DNA of 37,490 bases from Candidatus Latescibacterota bacterium (GTDB lineage: Bacteria > Latescibacterota > UBA2968 > SICM01), in contig SICM01000021.1 of the NCBI GenBank assembly GCA_009694805.1, positions 1 through 37,490 on the forward strand, read 5' to 3'. This document shows positions 24,180-32,296 of this stretch, in pieces. The translations under genes were made by a program, and so were the position numbers. Position 1 is the first letter of the stretch, and each line of letters opens with the position of its first letter. The notes beneath the pieces are model-generated. The model saw only the letters and a list, made by a program, of their open reading frames with translations. It made no database searches and was not told the DNA's origin.

Positions 24180-25136
24180 TCACGCAGCAATATGGCCCTG
24201 GGACAGGGATATGGCCTTGAGGCGCTGGCGGGCGACCTTCACATCTTCGTGGATCTGCGCCACCAGGCCCTGGACGCCATCGAACTTTCGCTCTTCCCGC
24301 AACCGGGACAGAAACGCGACCTCGATGTCCCGGCCATACAGGTCCCCTGAAAAATCGAAGAGATGGACCTCCACGGACCGTCCCGCCCCGTCGAACGTCG
24401 GCCTGGATCCGACGTTGGCCGCGCCTCCCATACAGCGCTCGTCGAGCCGAACTTGGACAGCGTAGACCCCGTTTCCGGGAAGGAGCTTGTCCGGCGCATC
24501 GGGCCTGACATTGGCCGTCGGAAAACCGATCTCGCGCCCGCGGCCGTCTCCGCGAACCACCTCCCCGAGCAGCCCATAGGGCCTCCCCAGAAGACGGATC
24601 GCGTCTTCCATCCGTCCCGCTGCGATCAGGTCCCTCAGCCGGGTGCTGTTCACGGGAGCGCCGTCCACAAACTTCGGTCCGACCTGGATGAACTCAAACC
24701 CGAACCGGCCGCTCAACGCCTGCAACGTGGAGACATCCCCCTTTCGCCCCCGGCCAAAGCCGTGGTCGTCCCCCTCCACCACGGCCACGGCCCCTATCTT
24801 TCGGACGATCAGCTGCTCCACGAAAACTTCGGGCTTCGTGCGGGAGAACTCCAGGGTGAACGGCAGTTCGATCAAGACCTCGACCCCGGCGGTTCTCAGT
24901 TCCCGCAACTTCTCCTCGCGACTCATCAGGAGCAGGGGCGCGGATTCCGGGGCGATCACAGATCGCGGGTGACGGTCAAAGGTGATGGCCACCGAGCTTC
25001 CGTTCCGCCGTCTGGCCTCGCGGCAGACCGTGTCGAGGATCGCACGATGCCCCAGATGCACCCCGTCGAACGTCCCGACCGTGAGGACGGGGGACGGCAA
25101 CTGCAAAGGGGCGTCGAGTCGGGTCAGGAGCTTCAC
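24180..25136 (-). CDS. ribF: Bifunctional riboflavin kinase / FAD synthetase
   Basis: The enzyme phosphorylates riboflavin to FMN and adenylates FMN to FAD. The N-terminal nucleotidyltransferase has TVGTFDGVHLGHRAIL, with the GxFDGxHxGH ATP motif, and later STRLRDLIAAGRMEDA. The C-terminal kinase domain has GRGREIGFPTANV and the end-segment VEVHLFDFSGDLYG. The length is 318 residues. It starts with GTG at 25136 with no visible ribosome binding site, downstream of truB in the usual order. An imperfect inverted repeat lies between the two genes. Confidence 0.95.
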   Translation of the reverse strand: MKLLTRLDAPLQLPSPVLTVGTFDGVHLGHRAILDTVCREARRRNGSSVAITFDRHPRSVIAPESAPLLLMSREEKLRELRTAGVEVLIELPFTLEFSRTKPEVFVEQLIVRKIGAVAVVEGDDHGFGRGRKGDVSTLQALSGRFGFEFIQVGPKFVDGAPVNSTRLRDLIAAGRMEDAIRLLGRPYGLLGEVVRGDGRGREIGFPTANVRPDAPDKLLPGNGVYAVQVRLDERCMGGAANVGSRPTFDGAGRSVEVHLFDFSGDLYGRDIEVAFLSRLREERKFDGVQGLVAQIHEDVKVARQRLKAISLSQGHIAA

Positions 25137-25150
25137 AGGGAACTCGTAAT

Positions 25151-25226
25151 AGCCACGGAATCACACAGAAATCCACGGGACTCGTCTTATAGAGGTTTCT
25201 GTGCGATTCCGTGTGTTTCAGTGGCT
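25151..25226. repeat. Imperfect inverted repeat at the truB/ribF junction
   Basis: The left arm (25151-25171, starting AGCCACGGAATCACAC) matches the reverse complement of the right arm (25196-25226, ending TTTCAGTGGCT), apart from an insertion of about 10 nt in the right arm. The right arm is the last coding part of truB. Confidence 0.7.
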
Positions 25227-26155
25227 AATTTTAATACTTTATTCATTTCTCTCAGGACCGCCGTGGGCCGGATCGCCCCGGCTCCGGCCCGCACCCCGAT
25301 CCCGTAGAGAAGCCCGTCGCGCCCGACCACCCTCATCTGCCCTTCCTCCGCGGGCGTGGGAGGCATCTCCTCCACCGGCACACTTGCGCCGGAACAGAAC
25401 CGGGTGAGCCCTTGCCAGTCCAGGCTAAGGACGGGCAGCCGGAGCAGGGCGCGCTCCATCGGCAGAAGCAGGGAAGGCAGCTCCCCTTCCCCGCACGCCT
25501 TCTCAATGGCCTCCAGCGTCTCGCAGTCTTCGACGCGCACTCCCCCGACGCGGGTGCGCCGCAACACCGTCACGTGCCCCCCGCAGCCGAGGGCCTGGCC
25601 CAGGTCCTGAGCCAGGCTGCGCACGTAGGTCCCTTTTGAACAGACCGCCCGGAGGTCCAGGTCAGCCTCGCTCAGACGCTCCACCTCGATCAGGCGGATG
25701 CGCACCCGGCGCGCCGTGCGCTCCACGACCTCTCCCTGACGGGCCAGGTCATAGAGCCTTCGTCCTCCCACCTTGAGCGCGGAAAACATGGGGGGGATCT
25801 GATCGATCTCCCCCTCAAACTGAGCGACTGCCCTGCGAATTGTCTCGGCGTCGGTCGGGATCGCGTCGGACCTGGCCACGACCTGGCCTTCGGCGTCATA
25901 GGTATCGGTGGAGACCCCCAGGCGGACGCGAAATCGATACTCCTTCTCCGCGTCGGTCAGGTAAGAGACCACGCGCGTGGCCCGGCCCAGACAGAGCAGC
26001 AGGACTCCCGTGGCCATCGGGTCCAGGGTGCCCGCGTGTCCGATCTTGCGCACCCCGGTGAGGCGCCGCAACCGGGCGACCACGTCGTGAGACGTACACC
26101 CCTGCGGTTTGTCCACTGGGAGGATGCCTTCGAGTTGCGTGTCCATGGTCTTCAT
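25187..26155 (-). CDS. truB: tRNA pseudouridine-55 synthase
   Basis: TruB makes the universal pseudouridine in the T-loop of tRNAs. The catalytic aspartate lies in the signature GHAGTLDPMATGVLLLCLGRATR. Other family motifs are GILPVDKPQGCTSHDVV and CSKGTYVRSLAQDLG, and the C-terminal part carries a PUA-like region. The length is 322 residues. The last codons (KLATETHGIAQKPL) are encoded by one arm of an intergenic inverted repeat and look like a repeat-derived extension. The start is ATG 26155 or 26146; neither has a clear ribosome binding site. It lies between rbfA and ribF. Confidence 0.95.
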   Translation of the reverse strand: MKTMDTQLEGILPVDKPQGCTSHDVVARLRRLTGVRKIGHAGTLDPMATGVLLLCLGRATRVVSYLTDAEKEYRFRVRLGVSTDTYDAEGQVVARSDAIPTDAETIRRAVAQFEGEIDQIPPMFSALKVGGRRLYDLARQGEVVERTARRVRIRLIEVERLSEADLDLRAVCSKGTYVRSLAQDLGQALGCGGHVTVLRRTRVGGVRVEDCETLEAIEKACGEGELPSLLLPMERALLRLPVLSLDWQGLTRFCSGASVPVEEMPPTPAEEGQMRVVGRDGLLYGIGVRAGAGAIRPTAVLREMNKVLKLATETHGIAQKPL

Positions 26156-26170
26156 AAGCTGCTATTTTGG

Positions 26171-26184
26171 GCTCAGGACTCAGG
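26171..26184. repeat. Two-copy heptad repeat forming the rbfA stop
   Basis: GCTCAGG-ACTCAGG, two copies of a 7-bp unit, overlaps the end of rbfA. The TGA stop (26173-26175) and the codons before it lie inside the repeat. Confidence 0.55.
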
Positions 26185-26532
26185 ACCCGTGACCGGCTTG
26201 CGCAGTTCATCCAGGAGCTTGTCCATCTTCACGCCGTGCTCGAGGGAGTCGTCGTACCGAAAAAGCAACTCCGGGGTATGCCGTATCTGAATGCGCTGCC
26301 CGACCTCCCTCCGGATATAGGCAGAGCCGTGTTCCAGGGCATCCAGCGTATCCTTGCGCGTCTCCTCCGGACCGAGGACGCTCACATAGACCTTGGCGTT
26401 TCGCAGATCTTCGGACATATCCACGCCCGTCACGGTCACAAACCCGATGCGCGGGTCTTTCATGCCCCGGATCACCTCGCTCACCGCCTGCTGGATCATC
26501 CCCCCCACGCTCTCAGGACGCCACCGCTTCAT
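26173..26532 (-). CDS. rbfA: Ribosome-binding factor A
   Basis: RbfA is a KH-like protein that helps mature the 5' end of 16S rRNA during 30S assembly. The 119 residues show the family pattern: RVGGMIQQAVSEVI-like start, KDPRIGFVTVTGVDMSEDLRNAKVYVS, and IRHTPELLFRYDDSLEHG near the end. AAGGTG lies 6 nt before the ATG. The final residues (PVTGPES) come from a heptad repeat. It lies between ylxP and truB. Confidence 0.96.
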   Translation of the reverse strand: MKRWRPESVGGMIQQAVSEVIRGMKDPRIGFVTVTGVDMSEDLRNAKVYVSVLGPEETRKDTLDALEHGSAYIRREVGQRIQIRHTPELLFRYDDSLEHGVKMDKLLDELRKPVTGPES

Positions 26533-26569
26533 GGTTTCACCTTCGTGGATCGTAAAAAATACATCTCGT

Positions 26570-26635
26570 ACGAATAACGAATTTCGAAGTGCGAACCTTC
26601 ATTCGACATTCGTAATTCGAAGTTCGTACTTCGAT
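26570..26635. repeat. Inverted degenerate heptad tract between rbfA and ylxP
   Basis: Four 7-mers of the form NCGAANN (from 26570) are followed after 3 bp by five of the form NTTCGNN (to 26635). The two halves are roughly complementary, so the tract can fold as a long hairpin. Confidence 0.75.
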
Positions 26636-26651
26636 TTGCTTCGCGCTCTCC

Positions 26652-26933
26652 TCACCGAATCTCCGTCTGGTAATCGATCAAGACCAGACGGCCATCGTTC
26701 CGCACGTGGTCGATGACTTTGGAGATGACCTGATCCGCAAACCGGACCTCATTGGTGACCACCGCCACGCCGATCACCGCACGCTGCCAGAGATCGTTCC
26801 CCTCCACCTCGGCCACCGATACGTTGAAGGAATTCTTAAGCCGCGTCGTGAGGCTCTTGAGAAGATGCCGCTTGGTCTTCAGAGAGCCGCTCTCCGGCAG
26901 GTGGACTTCGATTCGACAGCAGCCTATGATCAT
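26652..26933 (-). CDS. ylxP: DUF503 / YlxP-like protein
   Basis: The 93 residues match the DUF503 family, small proteins coded between infB and rbfA in many bacteria: MIIGCCRIEVHLPESGSLKTKRHLLKSL and VAEVEGNDLWQRAVIGVAVVTNE. Some members are linked to ribosome or RNA function; the exact role is not settled. No ribosome binding site precedes the ATG. Instead the upstream 21 bp are a heptad repeat. Flanked by heptad tracts on both sides. Confidence 0.92.
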   Translation of the reverse strand: MIIGCCRIEVHLPESGSLKTKRHLLKSLTTRLKNSFNVSVAEVEGNDLWQRAVIGVAVVTNEVRFADQVISKVIDHVRNDGRLVLIDYQTEIR

Positions 26934-26934
26934 G

Positions 26935-26955
26935 AGTAGGTAGTAGGTGGTAGGC
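26935..26955. repeat. Heptad repeat just upstream of ylxP
   Basis: AGTAGGT, AGTAGGT, GGTAGGC: three 7-bp units beginning 1 bp before the ylxP start, in the place of a ribosome binding site. An imperfect complement (CTACCTGCCACCT) follows toward infB. Confidence 0.8.
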
Positions 26956-26984
26956 CCTGTATGCTACCTGCCACCTCCCTCTTG

Positions 26985-29495
26985 TCAGAACGTCCTGGCG
27001 GTCTCCACCATCTCGTAGACTTCGAGCGTGTCCCCCACCTTCACATCGTTGAAGTTTTGGACACCAACGCCACATTCGAAACCCGATGCCACCTCCCGCA
27101 CGTCGTCTTTGAACCGCCTCAGGGAGCCGACCTCCCCCTCGTAAATCACGACGCTGTCCCGGAGCAGGCGCACCATGGAGTTCCGGCGAATGGTGCCGGA
27201 AGTCACGTAACAACCCGCAATCGTCCCCGCGCGCGGCACGTGGAAGACCTCCCGAACCTCGACGGTGCCGACCGTCTGTTCGTCCACCTGAGGGGCCAGC
27301 AACCCGGAAAGCGCTGCCTTCACGTCCTCGATGACCTCGTAAATCACCCGGTAGAGCCGGATGTCCACTTCAGAAGTGGCCGCCTCCCGGGCGCGGGCGT
27401 CTGGACGGACGTTGAACCCGATGATGATCGCCTCGGACGCCAGCGCCAGAAGCACATCGGACTCCGTGATCCCCCCCACTCCCCGATGAATCACGGACAC
27501 CCTCACCTCGTCGTGGGTCAACTGCGTCAACGAATCGCTCAGGGCCTCCACCGAACCGTCCACGTCCCCCTTGACGATCAGCCGCAGCTCGCCCATCTTC
27601 CCCTCCCGGATCCGTTCGTGGATGTTCGAGAGGGTCAGTTTCTTCACGCGATGGGCATCGTGTTCGCGCCGGATCTGCTGCCTCTTCTGCGAGATCTCCC
27701 GGGCCTCCTGCTCCGTGGCCATGACGTAGAAGGTATCCCCTGCCTGGGGGACGCCCCCGCTGATGCCGAGCACCCGCACGGGCCGGGAGGGACCGGCCTC
27801 CGCCACGGGGTGACCGCGCTCGTCGAGCATGGCCCGCACCCGCCCGCTCCAGATCCCCATCACAAACGCATCGCCGACGCGCAGGGTGCCCTCCTGAACC
27901 AGCGCCGTGGCCACAGATCCGCGCCCGCGGTCCAGTTCCGCCTCGACCACCACCCCCTTGGCGTGCTTGTTCGGGTTTGCCTTCAGTTCCAGGACCTCGG
28001 CCTGAAGCGCCAGGAGTTCAAGGAAATGGTCGACATTCTGCCCCGTCTTGGCCGAAATTTCGCACGAGACGACCTCCCCTCCCCATTCCTCCACCAGGAC
28101 GTTTTGCTCGGCGAGCTGCCGTTTGATCTTGGCCGGGTCCGCCGTCGGAAGGTCGACCTTGTTGATCGCGACGACCATGGGCACCCCCGCAGCCCTGGCG
28201 TGGTTGATGGCCTCCATCGTCTGCGGCATCACGTTGTCGTCGGCGGCCACCACCAGCGCCACGACGTCGGTGACGCGGGCCCCCCTGGCGCGCATGGCGG
28301 TGAACGCCTCGTGGCCAGGGGTATCCAGGAACGTCACCTGCCGGCCATCCTTCAGGGTCACCTCGTAGGCGCCGATGTGCTGCGTGATGCCTCCGGCCTC
28401 CCCCGCGATGATGTTGCTCTTTCGGGTGTAGTCCAACAGAGAGGTCTTCCCGTGATCGACGTGGCCCATGATCGTCACGATGGGCGGCCTGGGAAGCAGA
28501 TCTTCCGGGAGGTCTTCCTTGTCCTGCTTGAGGATCTCCTCCACCACGTCCTCGACCGGTTGCACCTCAAACCCGAACTCGTCAGCCACCATGACGATGG
28601 TGTCCATGTCCAGACGCTGATTGATCGTGACGGCCATCCCCATGGAGAAAAGTTTCATGATGACTTCCGTGGGCTTGATCTCCATCATGCCGGCCAGTTC
28701 GGCCACGGTGACGAATTCGCTGGTGCGAACCACCTTGACCTCATCGGGAGCGGTCTCGTCGTCCGGGCGCGCATCCCGGAAGCGCTTCCTGCGCTGGCGC
28801 ACGCCGACTTCCATCTGCGCCATCGTCTTCCGGACGTTCTCCTCGACGGCCTTCTGATCGACGGTGCGTTTGGCGCGCCCCTTGGGCTTGAGACGTTTGC
28901 GCGGGCTCCGGTCGCTCACGACGGCCTCTATGCGCTCGATCTCGTCCGGAACAGCGGGCGTGTCAACAGGGCCGCCCAGGACAGGCTCTACCCCACCCCG
29001 CCCCCTCCTCCTGCGTCGTCTGCGCCTGCGCTTCTTGCCGTCCGCCCCCTCGGCGGATTCCTGCGAGGCCGGGGCCGGGGCTGAGCCCTGAGCCGGGGCC
29101 GAACCCTGGACCGGGGCCGGAGGTCTGGCCTGGGCCTGGGGCTGAGCCTGGGCCTGAGCCTGAGCCTGGGCCTGGGCCTGAGCCTGGGCCTGAGCCTGAG
29201 CCTGAGCCTGAGCCTGGGCCTGGGCTTTGGCTTGGGCCTCCTCCTTGCGCTTGCGCTCCTCAAGTTGCTCGGTCTTTCGTTTCATCTCCTGGAGGGCGGA
29301 GCCGCGCTCTCGCGCAAACTTCTGATCAACCTGAACCCTCATCTCCGGCGTGACGACGCTCATGTGGCTTTTGATGTCGTAGCCCAGACCGCGCAACATG
29401 GTCACCAGCGCCTCACTGGACAGATTGACGTCGCGGGCGACCTCGTAGACCCTGAATCGTTTCTCTGTTTTTGTCTCTTCCTTTGTCTCTTCCAA
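26985..29495 (-). CDS. infB: Translation initiation factor IF-2
   Basis: IF-2 is the GTPase that brings fMet-tRNA to the 30S subunit and promotes subunit joining. The 836 residues are: an IF2-N domain (1-55), a charged linker with a long Ala-Gln run (about 90-120), a lysine/arginine block, a second IF2-N domain (about 260-315), the G domain ([26 protein letters not shown]), and the C-terminal beta-barrel and fMet-tRNA-binding domains. The start is TTG at 29495: AAGGAGGT (29505-29512) sits at proper distance and no ATG or GTG is in frame nearby. It follows nusA by 21 nt. Confidence 0.97.
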   Translation of the reverse strand: MEETKEETKTEKRFRVYEVARDVNLSSEALVTMLRGLGYDIKSHMSVVTPEMRVQVDQKFARERGSALQEMKRKTEQLEERKRKEEAQAKAQAQAQAQAQAQAQAQAQAQAQAQAQAQPQAQARPPAPVQGSAPAQGSAPAPASQESAEGADGKKRRRRRRRRRGRGGVEPVLGGPVDTPAVPDEIERIEAVVSDRSPRKRLKPKGRAKRTVDQKAVEENVRKTMAQMEVGVRQRRKRFRDARPDDETAPDEVKVVRTSEFVTVAELAGMMEIKPTEVIMKLFSMGMAVTINQRLDMDTIVMVADEFGFEVQPVEDVVEEILKQDKEDLPEDLLPRPPIVTIMGHVDHGKTSLLDYTRKSNIIAGEAGGITQHIGAYEVTLKDGRQVTFLDTPGHEAFTAMRARGARVTDVVALVVAADDNVMPQTMEAINHARAAGVPMVVAINKVDLPTADPAKIKRQLAEQNVLVEEWGGEVVSCEISAKTGQNVDHFLELLALQAEVLELKANPNKHAKGVVVEAELDRGRGSVATALVQEGTLRVGDAFVMGIWSGRVRAMLDERGHPVAEAGPSRPVRVLGISGGVPQAGDTFYVMATEQEAREISQKRQQIRREHDAHRVKKLTLSNIHERIREGKMGELRLIVKGDVDGSVEALSDSLTQLTHDEVRVSVIHRGVGGITESDVLLALASEAIIIGFNVRPDARAREAATSEVDIRLYRVIYEVIEDVKAALSGLLAPQVDEQTVGTVEVREVFHVPRAGTIAGCYVTSGTIRRNSMVRLLRDSVVIYEGEVGSLRRFKDDVREVASGFECGVGVQNFNDVKVGDTLEVYEMVETARTF
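29126..29238 (-). repeat. Hexanucleotide tract encoding the Ala-Gln run of IF-2
   Basis: About 18 imperfect 6-bp units (GCCTGG or GCCTGA on the + strand) encode alternating Ala-Gln, ending in Pro-Gln and Arg-Pro units. The 6-bp unit keeps the reading frame, so copy number may vary without harm. Confidence 0.85.
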
Positions 29496-29516
29496 GCCCC
29501 GCTCACCTCCTTAAAG

Positions 29517-31031
29517 TTATTTCGCGTCTTGAGCTGTCTCTGGCCCGGCCGCTGCGAGCGCGTCGGAAAGCTGCTCCGCACCCCCGGTCTCTTCAGCGCC
29601 GGGAGCGACCTCACCGGCAGGTGTGGATTCAGAAGCGTCGACAGGTGTGGATTCAGGAGGTGCTTCCTCGGCAGCAGCGGCTTCAACAGCAGCGGCTTCC
29701 TCAGCCGCAACGGCAGCAGCAGCGGCGGCGGCCTCCGCTTTGGCAGCCGCTTTGGCGGCCTTCTGGGCGGCGCGATAGGACGCCAGGGCAGCGGCCACGG
29801 CCGCTGTCGAAGCCTGAACGATCTTCTCGGCATCCATCGCGCTCACGCCGGGGACCTGCAACAGGTCGTGGATCGGCATGGCAGACAGGTCATTAGCCGT
29901 CTCCACGCTCATCGCTTTGAGGGACTCGATGACCTGCTCATCCAGGCCGGGAACGTCAGCCAGGGGGACCCGGGTGGCCTGTCTCTCCTTCAGGCGTTCC
30001 TGGTATTCACCCTCCGTCATAATGTCGATATGCCATCCGGTGAGCTGGGCCGCCAGACGGGCGTTCTGGCCCGACTTCCCAATCGCAAGGGAGAGCTGGT
30101 CATCGCCCACCAGCGCCACCATCCGGTGGTCCTTCCGATCCACTGCCACGCGAACCACCTTGGCCGGGCTGAGCGCACGGGAGAGGAAGGTGGCCTCATC
30201 CTGGCTCCACGGGACGATATCGATCCGCTCGTTGGACAGCTCACGAACGATGGCCTGGACACGCGCCCCCTTCATGCCCACACAGGCCCCCACGGGATCG
30301 ATCCGCTCTTCTTTGGAGGCCACGGCGATCTTCGACCTTTCGCCCGGTTCTCGAGCTATTGCCTTGATCTCAACGAGCCCTTCGGAGACTTCCGGGACCT
30401 CCAGATGGAACAGCTTATCCAGGAACTTGGGGTGTGTGCGCGACAGAACGACCTGAGGCCCCTTGGTGGTTTTGAGCACATCGCTCACGTAGGCCCGGAC
30501 GGTGTCCCCCTGGCGATACTTCTCCTTGCGGATCTGTTCCTTCACGGGGAGCACCGCCTCCGTCCTCCCGAGGTTGACGAAGACCTCCCCCCGGCTCACC
30601 TGTTGGACGGTGCCCGTGGCGATCTCGCCGATGCGGGCGTGGTAGTCGTCGAAGATCTTATCGCGTTCGGCCTCCCGGACCCGCTGTACCAGAATCTGCT
30701 TGGCCGTCTGAATGGCATTCCGGCCGAAATCGGCGAAATTGAGTGGCTCCCGGACAGTCGATCCGACGCCGACGGCGGGGTCTATCGCCTGTGCCTGCGC
30801 CACGGGGATCGTCGTAAACGACCCCTCCTCGCCGTCAATCACCTGTTTGACAGCGTAAACGCTGATCGCGCCGCTCCCGGGGTCGATTTCCACCTCGATG
30901 TTGTCCGCCATTCCATACCGTTTCCTGGCGGCGGACAGAAGCCCCACCTTCAGCGTTTCGATGACAAGTTCCTTGTTGACGTTCTTCTCCTGGGCGATCT
31001 GATTCAGGGCTTCCATGACTTCGTAATTCAA
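29517..31031 (-). CDS. nusA: Transcription termination/antitermination factor NusA
   Basis: NusA binds RNA polymerase and modulates pausing, termination and antitermination. The domains in order are: NusA N-terminal domain (1-125), S1 (about 130-200, GTVQQVSRGEVFVNLG), KH1 (GACVGMKGARVQAIVREL), KH2 (LSLAIGKSGQNARLAAQL), then helix-hairpin-helix-like repeats to about residue 415. The last 85 residues are low-complexity, alanine-rich then acidic, and not part of the conserved core. The start is TTG at 31031, with GGAGGG 7 nt upstream; the MNYEVMEALNQI beginning matches the family. It lies between rimP and infB. Confidence 0.96.
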   Translation of the reverse strand: MNYEVMEALNQIAQEKNVNKELVIETLKVGLLSAARKRYGMADNIEVEIDPGSGAISVYAVKQVIDGEEGSFTTIPVAQAQAIDPAVGVGSTVREPLNFADFGRNAIQTAKQILVQRVREAERDKIFDDYHARIGEIATGTVQQVSRGEVFVNLGRTEAVLPVKEQIRKEKYRQGDTVRAYVSDVLKTTKGPQVVLSRTHPKFLDKLFHLEVPEVSEGLVEIKAIAREPGERSKIAVASKEERIDPVGACVGMKGARVQAIVRELSNERIDIVPWSQDEATFLSRALSPAKVVRVAVDRKDHRMVALVGDDQLSLAIGKSGQNARLAAQLTGWHIDIMTEGEYQERLKERQATRVPLADVPGLDEQVIESLKAMSVETANDLSAMPIHDLLQVPGVSAMDAEKIVQASTAAVAAALASYRAAQKAAKAAAKAEAAAAAAAVAAEEAAAVEAAAAEEAPPESTPVDASESTPAGEVAPGAEETGGAEQLSDALAAAGPETAQDAK

Positions 31032-31095
31032 TTCTAAACCCTCCGGAACAGTGATCCGTGATCGGTAAAAAGAAGCTTTCCACTCGTCACTGTTT

Positions 31096-31545
31096 CTAAA
31101 ATTCTACCTCCAGGTTCGCTTTTGCGATGGCGCCTCTCTCCAGCTTCAAAGACGTGCCAGAGACGTCAAGGAGAATGGCCTCCTCAAAACAGGCCTTGAG
31201 AATCCCCACGTGAACGGCCCCCGAAGACAGGATGACCCGGACCTTCCGGCCTGTGGATCGTGCGAAGTCCCTCTCCGTCTTGAGAAGACGGTCCAGCCCC
31301 GGCGAGGAGACCTCCAGGACGTAAGATCCTTCAATCGGGTCTTCGGCTTCGAGGGCACCTCCGATCATCCGGTTCAACCGGGCGCACTCATCGAGGGTGA
31401 TTCCCCCCGGTCGGTCCGCGAAAACGCAGAGCCGTCTCCGGCGCCTGCTCCCTCCGAGGTTCAGTTCCACCAGCTCAAATGCCTCGGATTCCAGCAGAGG
31501 GCGGATGACCTGCTCGATCCGTACCAAGAGTTCTGCATCGTCCAT
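31096..31545 (-). CDS. rimP: Ribosome maturation factor RimP
   Basis: RimP helps assemble the 30S subunit. The 149 residues from the ATG at 31545 match the family: ELVELNLGGSRRRRRLCVFADRPGGITLDECARLNRMIG and SYVLEVSSPGLDRLLKTERDF are its hallmarks. A purine-rich AGGGGCGGGT precedes the start. The frame is open further upstream, but that stretch is heptad-repeat sequence and is not family-like. It is the first gene of the nusA-infB operon. Confidence 0.95.
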   Translation of the reverse strand: MDDAELLVRIEQVIRPLLESEAFELVELNLGGSRRRRRLCVFADRPGGITLDECARLNRMIGGALEAEDPIEGSYVLEVSSPGLDRLLKTERDFARSTGRKVRVILSSGAVHVGILKACFEEAILLDVSGTSLKLERGAIAKANLEVEF

Positions 31546-31560
31546 ACCCGCCCCTGGATA

Positions 31561-31595
31561 AGACAGAAGGCAGAAAGCAGAGGTCAGAAAGGCAG
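31561..31595. repeat. Heptad repeat upstream of rimP
   Basis: Five degenerate 7-bp units (AGACAGA, AGGCAGA, AAGCAGA, GGTCAGA, AAGGCAG) lie in the leader between the promoter and rimP. A two-copy GTGATCC/GTGATCG heptad also lies in the nusA-rimP gap near 31051-31065. Confidence 0.75.
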
Positions 31596-31670
31596 TGACT
31601 TGGACCTGTTGCCTGCTGCTGACCCACAGGGTCCTCTGTGCGCCCTGCCTCCTCACTCCGACCCATAATC

Positions 31671-31695
31671 AAAAGAGTGGGCAACCGCCCACTCT
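31671..31695 (-). terminator. Terminator-like hairpin at the start of the rimP operon transcript
   Basis: On the - strand AGAGTGGGC, loop GGTT, GCCCACTCT and then TTTTG form a perfect 9-bp intrinsic-terminator structure. It could end merR transcripts. It also lies just after a promoter-like sequence (31706-31734), so it may be the very 5' end of the rimP-nusA-infB mRNA. Confidence 0.75.
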
Positions 31696-31705
31696 ATAGT
31701 GCTTT

Positions 31706-31734
31706 AATATATGGAATCTGAAGGCAGGATGCAA
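31706..31734 (-). promoter_or_regulatory. Sigma70-like promoter for the rimP-nusA-infB operon
   Basis: On the - strand TTGCAT (31729-31734), a 17-bp spacer and TATATT (31706-31711). The predicted start would fall near 31699, only about 4 bases before the hairpin at 31671-31695. Confidence 0.6.
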
Positions 31735-31777
31735 GACATTTTTGAGAGGCGGGGAGCGATGAAACGAGGCAGACAAT

Positions 31778-32260
31778 CTACCGCTTATCGTCGATGAGCC
31801 GGAGCAGCCCGGCCAGGTCCCGCCGGAGGTCGTTCAGGAGGTCCCGCACCTCCAGACCATCACCGGACGGAGGGGAGGCAGGACCGGGCTCAGGGCAGTC
31901 GAGGGCAGGCGCGGGAGGGGGGCGCAGGTCATCCGATGAATCAGCAGAGGACGAAAAAGGGGCCTCCCCTTCCCCCCCCGGACCTGCCTGAATCTCCATC
32001 TCGTCGATCAGCGACCGGTCCTGTCGAAGCCGGTCACTGGCCCCCTTGATCGTGTACTTGTCCTCGTAGAGCAGCCGCTTGATCGCCAGCACCACCCGGA
32101 TGTCCCGCTCCCGGTAGGAACGATTCCCAGCCCGATTCTTCCTGGGCCGGAGCATCGCAAAATCCTTCTCCCAGAAGCGAAGGATGTGCGGCTTGATGTC
32201 CGTGATCTCGGACACCTCGCTGATGGAGTAGTAGAGTCTCCGGGGGCCGTTTGAGTCCAT
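31778..32260 (-). CDS. MerR-family transcriptional regulator
   Basis: Residues 10-80 form the MerR winged helix: YYSISEVSEITDIKPHILRFWEKDF, then RNRAGNRSYRERDIRVVLAIKRLL. The rest (about 95-160) is a Ser/Pro-rich linker and a C-terminal helix (LRRDLAGLLRLIDDK), with no metal-binding cysteines. This is the short HspR/MlrA-like type often coded near der or ihf genes. It starts 36 nt after der, without a strong ribosome binding site, and is last before the hairpin at 31671. The length is 160 residues. The targets are unknown. Confidence 0.85.
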   Translation of the reverse strand: MDSNGPRRLYYSISEVSEITDIKPHILRFWEKDFAMLRPRKNRAGNRSYRERDIRVVLAIKRLLYEDKYTIKGASDRLRQDRSLIDEMEIQAGPGGEGEAPFSSSADSSDDLRPPPAPALDCPEPGPASPPSGDGLEVRDLLNDLRRDLAGLLRLIDDKR

Positions 32261-32296
32261 AGCGTTATGGCGACCTGCACAAACCGGGGTAGGATC

